Assembly: GCA_035548375.1 (NCBI GenBank)
Contig: DASZTG010000021.1
Coordinates: 1-64,000 of the forward strand
DNA length: 64,000 bases
Direction: 5' to 3'
From: JACQAP01 sp035548375
GTDB taxonomy: Bacteria > Pseudomonadota > Gammaproteobacteria > Burkholderiales > JACQAP01
Shown: piece by piece, positions 42,878 through 49,342 of the stretch
How the letters are laid out: the number at the start of each line of letters is the position of its first letter
Position numbering within the stretch: the stretch's first letter is position 1
The notes under the pieces: model-generated
The model's input: the letters and a program-made list of their open reading frames with translations, nothing else
Databases searched by the model: none
What the model was told of the DNA's origin: nothing
Made by a program: the position numbers and the translations under genes

Positions 42878-42896
42878 TGTCTCACCCATTGAGACA
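42878..42896. promoter_or_regulatory. Inverted-repeat operator candidate between deacetylase-like and WYL genes
   Basis: TGTCTCA (42878-42884) and TGAGACA (42890-42896) are perfect reverse complements with a 5-base spacer CCCAT. It lies in the 108-base divergent intergenic region, 35 bases from the WYL gene start and 55 from the deacetylase-like start: the expected place for autoregulation by the WYL protein. Confidence 0.6.
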
Positions 42897-42931
42897 GCGT
42901 CAATCATAAAATGGGTTTCTGGAGGAAACAC

Positions 42932-43660
42932 ATGGAGGCACAACTCCGTCTCGTCGAACTTCGCCGCCTGCTAGAGGCGCTTCAGCCGGTATCTGCCGAG
43001 CGCCTTATGCACGAGCTCGAAGTCTCGCGAGCCACGCTGATGAGGGGGATTGCCGACTTGCGGGACCGGCTCAATTTCCCGATTGTCTATGACGCTGACC
43101 GCAAGGGATATCGTTTGGATGACGCCCCCAGATATGGCCCGAGGTACGAAATGCCGGGTCTTTGGCTTAGGGTGGAAGAAGTCTATGGCTTGCTGACACT
43201 CCTCAACGTGTTAGTTGAGATCGATCCTGGACTTTTGCAGCCCTATGTTTCACCGCTTCGTGGATTACTGAAGAAAATCCTCTCGGAGAAGGAATTTCCC
43301 TTACAGGCGTTCAATAGAAAAATCGCAATCGAATTGGGAAATGTCCCGAAACCGAAGAAGGAAGTGTATTCCATGGTTTCCGCGGCTCTCAGCCAGGAGA
43401 GACGGTTGCAACTCACTATCGATCAGAATGGGGAAGAAGATCGCGGGGAGTATTCCCCGCAGCGGTTCGTCCTAAAGGCAGACGGCTGGCATCTCGACGC
43501 GATTCTCCATCCGCAGGGATTGGCTCGTATTCCAATGACGCTTATCAAGACAGCCCAAATTCTTGACCAACCTGCCGAGCAGGCGTCCGAAATTTTGGAC
43601 GCTGCGCCTGATCCAAAGACTGTCCTTCGCAAGTGGATGTATGGGCGTCACGATAAATAG
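42932..43660 (+). CDS. WYL-domain transcriptional regulator
   Basis: A 242-residue regulator with an N-terminal winged helix-turn-helix (RLVELRRLLEALQPVSAERL then LEVSRATLMRGIADLRDRLN) and a C-terminal WYL domain. The WYL triplet appears as WHL in KADGWHLDAILHPQG, with the preceding RFVLKADG turn. Proteins of this layout (YafY-like; CapW and BrxR in defence islands) usually repress neighbouring genes and sense a nucleic acid or nucleotide ligand. The ATG at 42932 has GGAGG at 6 bases; the ATG at 42911 does not. A palindromic operator candidate lies upstream. Confidence 0.85.
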   Translation: MEAQLRLVELRRLLEALQPVSAERLMHELEVSRATLMRGIADLRDRLNFPIVYDADRKGYRLDDAPRYGPRYEMPGLWLRVEEVYGLLTLLNVLVEIDPGLLQPYVSPLRGLLKKILSEKEFPLQAFNRKIAIELGNVPKPKKEVYSMVSAALSQERRLQLTIDQNGEEDRGEYSPQRFVLKADGWHLDAILHPQGLARIPMTLIKTAQILDQPAEQASEILDAAPDPKTVLRKWMYGRHDK

Positions 43661-43672
43661 CGGTCCCCAAGC

Positions 43673-44401
43673 TCAGGGTTGCGTGGCCGCCGGAGCCCTA
43701 GGGCGCATATCGTGGTTCCAATTGAGATGAATCATGTCGTAGCCTTCACGATTTTCAACCGAGATTGCAATTGGGAGATGCTGGCCATTTTCTGCCTTGG
43801 CATTTAAGCGCGAAATGCCAGTCAAATGCTCCATTGAAATGCAGCAGCCTACAAAGACGAATGATTCAATATGGGTGCCGCCATCGCCATCGCAGTAGTG
43901 CCCCAGCGCCTCTGCACTGCAAGTCGCGATATCTTCGTGAAAGTTTCCAGCTCCTGACAAATGCGAAATCGCGATGTGGCGTGCTCGCCAAATCCCACAA
44001 GCGTGTGCGATTGCCTCGTAAGTGATGTTGTAATAGAAGTCCCGGTATGGGAGCCCGTAACGTGGAGTAGCGAAACGTTTGTAGCATTCGGAATTCTCAG
44101 AGGGAGCCAAAATAACCCCACGAAGACGACTTTCTGAATTTCGGGAGCGAAGTGCAACGAGAGTTACTTGTTGATTTTCGAATCGATTCCAATCCGCCAG
44201 TTCCCCGATCTCTTGTTCTGAGATATTGAGGTCTGACGAAAGAAAACTACGATTTTTGCCGAGCGGCGAAAAACCATCCTCGGTAGCCACAATGAAAGCA
44301 TCAACCTCCCCACTATCCGCCAATGTCCGAAGATCTCGTTTGTCGAATTCAACAGAGGTTCGCGTGCCATGCCGCGATTCAAGGATTGCTATTGCAACCA
44401 T
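43673..44401 (-). CDS. Unknown 242-aa protein, possible macro-like fold
   Basis: I cannot name a family. It has 242 residues, no signal peptide and no membrane segment. The part YEAIAHACGIWRARHIAISH then LSGAGNFHEDIATCSAEALG and ESFVFVG has the helix-strand-glycine-loop-helix-strand rhythm of macro/leucine-aminopeptidase N-domains, which bind ADP-ribose, but this is a weak impression. The ATG at 44401 follows GGGGA; an upstream GTG would add eight residues. It is convergent with the WYL gene (12 bases apart) and visibly lower in GC than the genome average. Confidence 0.65.
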   Translation of the reverse strand: MVAIAILESRHGTRTSVEFDKRDLRTLADSGEVDAFIVATEDGFSPLGKNRSFLSSDLNISEQEIGELADWNRFENQQVTLVALRSRNSESRLRGVILAPSENSECYKRFATPRYGLPYRDFYYNITYEAIAHACGIWRARHIAISHLSGAGNFHEDIATCSAEALGHYCDGDGGTHIESFVFVGCCISMEHLTGISRLNAKAENGQHLPIAISVENREGYDMIHLNWNHDMRPRAPAATQP

Positions 44402-44573
44402 ATGGTCCCCGCGCTGATCCACCAAGGTCGCACCGCCGATTGCAGCTCGCGCTGTTTGACAAACCCGACAGTGCGGAAGATTTCGTCGTCATAGCTAGAT
44501 GTACCGATTCTATTTTGACGTTCGGCGATACGAAGTCTCGAAGACTCAGCACTTCAATGGTGAACGCGCGGGA

Positions 44574-44987
44574 CTACAAGCTATAGGGCTTCAACAGTAT
44601 CTCTTGCTTTTTTGATAGCTTGCCATAGGAATAATGTCCCCCACTTTTCCACGAATCAGTACTGCCAAGGGTCGTGAGATCGAGAAATTTGTTCAGCAAT
44701 TCATCGTGCGGATAGAAGTAAGAGCGATTTCCGTACGGAAAGCAAACCCACAATTCCTTATTCTTGTACTTTCTATCGAACGTCAAGCGACCTTTCAGTT
44801 GCACTTTCAAGAAGCTACCGTCAATCATGTGTTGTGCAATAAAATCGGCGCCCTTCCAATCTGCGGATAGCCGAAGAGTGTGATACCCATACTCAGCTAG
44901 CAAGCCACTCATCTTCTGAAAATTATAGTTCTCCTGCTGCTTCGCATTTAGCTCGGTATAGGTAATTTTCTTGAAAAGATGGCTCAC
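44574..44987 (-). CDS. Hypothetical protein with PD-(D/E)XK nuclease-like pattern
   Basis: A 137-residue protein starting at a GTG (44987) with a good GGGAG site; an ATG 11 codons earlier is less likely. The core ENYNFQKMSGLLAEYGYHTL then LSADWKGADFIAQ (D48) and FLKVQLKGRLTFD (Q63-x-K65) fits the D...(E/Q)xK layout of PD-(D/E)XK nuclease folds and of small restriction-endonuclease-like proteins in accessory islands. Activity is an inference. GC is about 45 percent here, far below the chromosome. No methyltransferase is adjacent. Confidence 0.65.
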   Translation of the reverse strand: MSHLFKKITYTELNAKQQENYNFQKMSGLLAEYGYHTLRLSADWKGADFIAQHMIDGSFLKVQLKGRLTFDRKYKNKELWVCFPYGNRSYFYPHDELLNKFLDLTTLGSTDSWKSGGHYSYGKLSKKQEILLKPYSL

Positions 44988-45282
44988 GAAATCTCCCGAA
45001 TTCCAGCAATGGCTTCTCACGCAAGGCTAGGTGAAACCTGCACCACCCGCTAGTGCCACTTCGTACTCTTCGTGATGAGACTGACAGGATTGCGCTCTCC
45101 GTAGTCTCCGAAGTTGATTGAGACAAGGAAATAAAAAGCGGTAACGGAAATCACCGCGTAGCACGACAGAATCTGCCCGCCGTGTTATTAATTGTGATCG
45201 GTCCCGTTACCCCCCAATTCGTTTTCCTTTTCGTACTTTCGCGACCTTTGCGTTGACGCTTTCGATCTAAACTTGCCGAGTA
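44988..45282. other. Intergenic region at the right edge of the accessory island
   Basis: No gene is supported. Two degenerate stretches resemble arms of the dispersed hairpin repeats: ACTTCGTACTCTTCGTGATG around 45058-45080 (copy E type) and GCGACCTTTGCGTTGACGC around 45240-45262 (copy B type). GC rises to the chromosomal level on the right side. Confidence 0.45.
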
Positions 45283-45963
45283 TTACAAAGGTTTGCTCGG
45301 ATCGATCAGCGTGCGCCACATGTGCGCGGTGGCGCTGGCGTCGTTGCCCAGGCCTTCCTTCGGCTGTTTGAAATGCCGCCCGATGATGTCGGTGAACGGC
45401 TCGATCGACCACTGGATGGCCTTGTCGAAGGCATAGTCGTCGCACAAGGTGATGTTGCGCGAGGTCATGTACCACTTGTGGTTGCGCGCGTAGTCGTGCG
45501 CCGCCTGGATGTACTCCGGCGGCCTGTAGTCCTCGCCGAACATGGTGATGTACATCTTCGGGTATTCGTATCCCACCGACTCGTCGGCAAAATAACGCAG
45601 CGCCTGGTGATAGCGGATGGCCCAGGACACTTTTTCCGAAACATACGGTTCGACCAGCTGCGCGCCCCACCAGCCGTGGTCCGGTCGAACGACGGCGAGG
45701 CCGATGTCGTGCAACAGGCAGGCCAGGATGGATTCCTCGTCCATGCCGGCTTTCATGGCCTGCATGGCCGTCTGCACGCAGTGGGGTGCCGCCGCGGTGG
45801 GCAGCCCGAACTTCGGAGTATTCAGGCGCAGGTTGAAGATGTCCGCCAGCGTGGGCTTCGGCGGCATGGGCACGTCCGGTGTCGCCGGCCGGATGCGCGC
45901 GAACGCGCTGCCGATGTCCTTGAGGTCCTGCTGGCGTTCCTCACTCAATTCATCTTGCTTCAT
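45283..45963 (-). CDS. HD-domain protein (PhnZ/MIOX-like)
   Basis: A 226-residue HD-superfamily protein. The metal site is suggested by H in APHCVQTAMQAMKAG, the HD in ACLLHDIGLAVVRPDHG, and later histidines in WAIRYHQALRYF and AAHDYARNHKWYM. This resembles the PhnZ/TmpB/inositol-oxygenase-like branch, where a mixed-valent diiron centre oxidatively cleaves C-C or C-P bonds; plain phosphohydrolase activity is the alternative. It is 8 bases downstream of an SDR on the same strand, so they likely form an operon with the hydrolase at 46779. Confidence 0.8.
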   Translation of the reverse strand: MKQDELSEERQQDLKDIGSAFARIRPATPDVPMPPKPTLADIFNLRLNTPKFGLPTAAAPHCVQTAMQAMKAGMDEESILACLLHDIGLAVVRPDHGWWGAQLVEPYVSEKVSWAIRYHQALRYFADESVGYEYPKMYITMFGEDYRPPEYIQAAHDYARNHKWYMTSRNITLCDDYAFDKAIQWSIEPFTDIIGRHFKQPKEGLGNDASATAHMWRTLIDPSKPL

Positions 45964-45971
45964 GGTTCACC

Positions 45972-46763
45972 TCATCCAAAGCAGGCACGCACCACGCCGC
46001 CATCAACCCGCAGCGCCGCGCCGTTGGTGGCCGACGACAGCGGGCTGCACACATAGGCGATCATGGTAGCAACTTCCTCCACCGTGGCGTAGCGCTTGAG
46101 CAGCGAGCTCGGGCGCACCTTCTCGAAGAATTCCTTCTCGAATTCCGGGAACGGCTTGCCGGCCGAGCGCTTGGCGATTCCCGCCTTGTTGCCGTCCGAC
46201 AGGGTCGGACCGGGCAGCACGGCATTGACCGTCACGCCCGTGCCCACGCAGGTTTCCGCGAGGCCGCGCGAAATGGCCAATTGCGCCGTCTTGGTCATGC
46301 CGTAGTGGATCATGTTGTCGGGAATCTGGATGCCGCTTTCGCTGCTGATGAAAATCACGCGGCCCCAGTTGCGCTGCTTCATTCCGGCCAGGTAGGCGCG
46401 CGAGAGGCGCACGCCGCTCATGACGTTGATGTCGAAAAAGCGCTGCCATTCGGCGTCGTCGATTTCCTCGAACGCCTTGCGCTCGAAAATTCCGAGGTTG
46501 TTGACGAGGATGTCCATCGCCGGAAAGCGCTTGACGAGCTCCGCGGTCGGGCCAGCAAGCGAAAGATCGCCCGCGAATCCCTCGAGCTTCGCCTTCGGGG
46601 TGGCCGAGCGGATTTTTTCGATCGCGTCCTTGACCGCGGCCTCGGTGCGGCCGTTGATGATGACTTTCGCACCTTCTGCCGCCAGCAGGGCGGCGGTCGC
46701 ATAGCCGATGCCCTTGGTCGATCCCGATATCAACGCACTTTTGTCCTGCAGCTTCAGATCCAT
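45972..46763 (-). CDS. Short-chain dehydrogenase (SDR)
   Basis: A 263-residue SDR: SGSTKGIGYATAALLA for the cofactor, INGRTEAAV after beta-2 (NADP preference), NNLGIFERKAFEE (NNxG), catalytic serine in FISSESGIQIP and Tyr/Lys in HYGMTKTAQLA. The long C-terminal loop with KAGIAKRSAGKPFPEFEKEF is shared by a subgroup of oxidoreductases of unknown substrate. It is followed by the HD-protein gene 8 bases later and preceded by a hydrolase gene 15 bases away. Confidence 0.87.
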   Translation of the reverse strand: MDLKLQDKSALISGSTKGIGYATAALLAAEGAKVIINGRTEAAVKDAIEKIRSATPKAKLEGFAGDLSLAGPTAELVKRFPAMDILVNNLGIFERKAFEEIDDAEWQRFFDINVMSGVRLSRAYLAGMKQRNWGRVIFISSESGIQIPDNMIHYGMTKTAQLAISRGLAETCVGTGVTVNAVLPGPTLSDGNKAGIAKRSAGKPFPEFEKEFFEKVRPSSLLKRYATVEEVATMIAYVCSPLSSATNGAALRVDGGVVRACFG

Positions 46764-46778
46764 GCCTTGGTTCTCTCC

Positions 46779-47729
46779 CTATTGTGGATTCTTGAGGTAA
46801 GCGTCGAACCATTCGATCGCCAATTGCGTCGCCTGTTCCCTCGCCTCGCCGTAGATGCCGTAATGCGAGATGCCCGGAATCTCGACGTACTTCTTCGGTT
46901 CTTGCGCGCGCTCGAAGGCGAGCTTCGGATGCTGGCGGTTGTCGAACAATTCCTCGCGCTCGGCCGCGATGAACAGCATCGCGCAGTTGCGAATGCCGGC
47001 CACATCGTCGATCGGCGCATAGAGCAGGAACTTCTCACGTATCGGCGCGCCGGCCAGGTTGCCGATTTCGCGCAGGCCTGGCGGCGGGTAGCCTAGCTCG
47101 CCGCGCGCACGGCGCGTGGCATCGCCATAGCTTTTTTCCAGCACGGCGGCGGGCGCCGTGGCGACGGGCTGCCCGAGGTAGCCGACCTGGCTGACCAGCG
47201 CGCGCACGCGCGGGTCGCGAGCTGCGACGTACACGACGAGCCCGCCCGAGAAGCTCGTGCCCCACAGGCCGATGCGTTTCTTGTCCACCTGCGGCTCGCC
47301 CATCGCCCAGTGGATGACGTTCTGGATGTCCATCGCCTGGTCGAGCGGATCGACGACCTCGCGGATTTCACGCATTTCGCCGCTGAACCGGCCGTCAATA
47401 CTTTTTTCGCCCTTGGCCTGCGCGGCCTGGATCACGCGCGATTCGCTCAATCCCCAGCCACGATAGTCGAAGGCGACGACGAAATATCCGGCACTCGCGA
47501 ACGCCGTTGCCTGGGCACGCAGCATCGACGCGGTGCCGCCCCAGCCGTGCGACATGATGATTGTCGGCAAGAGTGCTTCGGCGCCGCGCGGACGGTAGAT
47601 TTCGGCGTACATGCGCGTGCCTTCGCTGACGATGACGGCGCGCCGCTCGTCCACCTCTGCCGCATGAATCAATTGCGACGACAGACAGAGCAACAGGGCT
47701 GCGACGATGGAAAAGTGGCTTCGCATCAT
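46779..47729 (-). CDS. Exported alpha/beta hydrolase (dienelactone hydrolase/X-Pro peptidase-like)
   Basis: A 316-residue alpha/beta hydrolase with a signal peptide (HFSIVAALLLCLSSQLIHAA). Oxyanion region TIIMSHGWGGTASMLR, strand FVVAFDYRGWGLSES, nucleophile in LWGTSFSGG, acid in MLFIAAEREELFDN, and histidine in IPGISHYGIY. The reaction is uncertain (ester, lactone or peptide). The start is one of two adjacent ATGs (47729, 47726); no clear ribosome-binding site is present. It is the first gene of the minus-strand hydrolase-SDR-HD unit. Confidence 0.83.
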   Translation of the reverse strand: MMRSHFSIVAALLLCLSSQLIHAAEVDERRAVIVSEGTRMYAEIYRPRGAEALLPTIIMSHGWGGTASMLRAQATAFASAGYFVVAFDYRGWGLSESRVIQAAQAKGEKSIDGRFSGEMREIREVVDPLDQAMDIQNVIHWAMGEPQVDKKRIGLWGTSFSGGLVVYVAARDPRVRALVSQVGYLGQPVATAPAAVLEKSYGDATRRARGELGYPPPGLREIGNLAGAPIREKFLLYAPIDDVAGIRNCAMLFIAAEREELFDNRQHPKLAFERAQEPKKYVEIPGISHYGIYGEAREQATQLAIEWFDAYLKNPQ

Positions 47730-47817
47730 GGAGGGGTGATCGCGTGAGGAAGAAAAAGTCGCGGACGAAGCGTCCTGGTTCCAGGGGTAGTCCCGGGTGG
47801 GGACCGCGAACTGCGGT

Positions 47818-48075
47818 TCAGTCGGTATCGAACGAATCGTCCGACCAGCGACGACGGGGGCCGGCATAGGCGGAATCGGAGGATTCGTCGTTGTCCTCCG
47901 AATCCGTGTCGAACTTCTCCATTTCCTTGAGCAGCGATTGCAACCGCTTTTCGGCAACCGTCTCGCGTTCCGGCTGGCCGGAGATTTTCTCGACGACCGA
48001 AGCGGCACCGGAATAGTCCTTCTTCGTCTTGATCGGGCGTGCCGCCCCGTTCGGCTTGATGCTTGCCTTCGTCAT
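47818..48075 (-). CDS. Small acidic hypothetical protein, 85 aa
   Basis: An 85-residue protein beginning MTKASIKPNGAARPIKTKKD and ending in an acidic, serine-rich tail (KFDTDSEDNDESSDSAYAGP then RRRWSDDSFDTD). No domain is recognised; the tail looks disordered. The ATG at 48075 follows AAGGGGAC, a good site, which supports a real gene although the frame stays open far upstream without coding sense. It may encode a regulatory or DNA-mimicking protein, but nothing in the sequence shows this. Confidence 0.6.
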   Translation of the reverse strand: MTKASIKPNGAARPIKTKKDYSGAASVVEKISGQPERETVAEKRLQSLLKEMEKFDTDSEDNDESSDSAYAGPRRRWSDDSFDTD

Positions 48076-48639
48076 GGTGTCCCCTTTGCAAGACCGCGCC
48101 GGGATGCGTTGTCCGGGCCGGGTCCGGCACCAGCCTGCAACGACCGGCACTTTTAGTGTACCGCAGGAACGAAACGCCGTTTGAGCCAGGCTTTCGTTCG
48201 TTGCCGCGAGGCGTAGTGCAGCAGGCCCGCAGCCATCCGGCCATCCACAGCGGTAGCGATGCGTTGCTGCCGCCGGCCATCCGCGCATTGCCAACGACGA
48301 ACTTGCGCAACTGAAGAAGAAGGTCGGATGGTCGAGTTGTCTACGACAATTCAAGGCATCAATTCCCACACGGCTTTGGCATCGTCGAGCGATCGTTCGA
48401 ACACGCAGCCTGGTCCGCTGGGTGGCCGTTTCGTCGTGTTTTTCGCATGGGCGCAGCGCCCGGGGCGCGCTTCGTTTTCGGCGCTTGCCTGTCGAAAATC
48501 CGACGCCGATATTCGGCTGGCATGCGCGTAAAGCGCTCGAGTCCCGGAATCGTTTCGCACCGCGGATTTCCCGCCCTGCCTGCCTGCGGGAATCCACGGT
48601 CCGCGTCGGCATTCGGGGACGTGGATTGGGGGCATCGTA

Positions 48640-48655
48640 TGGCGCATAAATTGCA
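48640..48655 (+). promoter_or_regulatory. Sigma-54 (RpoN) promoter candidate for the pilin gene
   Basis: TGGCGCATAAATTGCA places GG (48641-48642) and GC (48653-48654) exactly 10 bases apart, the -24/-12 spacing, with the TTGCA downstream element intact. Transcription would start near 48666, giving a leader of about 62 bases. Type IV pilin genes are commonly RpoN/PilR-dependent. Confidence 0.6.
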
Positions 48656-48680
48656 TTTTGAATGCATATGGCCGTATAAA
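48651..48680 (+). promoter_or_regulatory. Alternative sigma-70 promoter candidate for the pilin gene
   Basis: TTGCAT (48651-48656) and TATAAA (48675-48680) are 18 bases apart and overlap the sigma-54-like site. Confidence 0.35.
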
Positions 48681-48727
48681 GCGAAAGCACCTGGCCAACA
48701 ACGTGGATTTTTCGAATGGAGAGGGCA

Positions 48728-49273
48728 GTGAACAAAACCAGAGGCTTCACCCTGATCGAACTTGTCGTGGTCATTTCGATTGTCGGCATCCTTGCGGCGG
48801 TCGCGCTGCCCCGTTTCGTGAGCATGCAGCGCGATGCACGCATCGCCAAGCTGAACGGCGTGCGCGGTTCAGTGGCTGCCGCCGCCGCCCTTGTCCATGC
48901 CGTCTTCCTTGCGCGCAATGGCGTGGCGGATGCCGCGGCTTGTCCCGCCGGCGGCGGCACGGCAACGAACACGACGAACATCTGCACGGAGAGCGGCCTG
49001 GTCGCCATCGTCAACGGTTATCCGCAGGCACTCGCCGCGGGAGCCGGCGCGGGCATCATTTCCGCGGCGGGCATCACGTCGGTGTTCAATCCGACTGCCG
49101 CCCAATTCACCGCGGAAGGCTATGGCCAGACCGGCGGTGGCGCGGCGGCCGGCTCGGCGCTGAACATCCAGGTAACGGGCAACACGCCCGCGACCTGCTT
49201 CTTCACCTACACCGCGCCTGCCGCGGCGGGGGCGGCGCCCGTCATCAGCGCGGCGACGACCACCGGTTGCTGA
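48728..49273 (+). CDS. Type IV prepilin-like protein (MshA-like)
   Basis: A 181-residue prepilin. A short leader ending in TRG precedes FTLIELVVVISIVGILAAVA, with the conserved Glu5 and a prepilin-peptidase cleavage site after Gly. PRFVSMQRDARIAKLNGVRG resembles MSHA-type pilins. Two C-terminal cysteines (in ATCFFTY and at the final TTGC) could form the usual disulphide loop. The body is Ala/Gly/Thr-rich. The GTG at 48728 gives a six-residue leader and has GGAGAGGG upstream; the ATG at 48716 would add four residues. No assembly genes are nearby. A strong terminator follows. Confidence 0.88.
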   Translation: MNKTRGFTLIELVVVISIVGILAAVALPRFVSMQRDARIAKLNGVRGSVAAAAALVHAVFLARNGVADAAACPAGGGTATNTTNICTESGLVAIVNGYPQALAAGAGAGIISAAGITSVFNPTAAQFTAEGYGQTGGGAAAGSALNIQVTGNTPATCFFTYTAPAAAGAAPVISAATTTGC

Positions 49274-49292
49274 AGCGCCACGTCCCTGCATG

Positions 49293-49326
49293 ACGAAACG
49301 GCGCCTCGCGGCGCCGTTTCGTTTTC
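49293..49326 (+). terminator. Intrinsic terminator after the pilin gene
   Basis: A perfect 13-bp stem ACGAAACGGCGCC / GGCGCCGTTTCGT with loop TCGC, followed by TTTTC. The reverse strand also reads into a short T-run, so it can serve the convergent gene ending at 49343. Confidence 0.88.
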
Positions 49327-49342
49327 GGGGATCCCCGCGCGC

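Larger units (their letters stand above)
48076..48727. other. 652-base intergenic region upstream of the pilin gene
   Basis: No supported gene. The long reading frames here have no start site, signal or family resemblance and read as shadows. The right end holds the sigma-54-like promoter (48640-48655) and an overlapping sigma-70-like pair. The rest may contain enhancer sites for an NtrC-type activator or an unrecognised small RNA. Confidence 0.5.

Noticed and set aside
48076..49014. Long minus-strand frame extending upstream of the small acidic protein
   Set aside because: The translation is arginine/proline-rich nonsense typical of a shadow frame; the ATG at 48075 with its good ribosome-binding site is the credible start.
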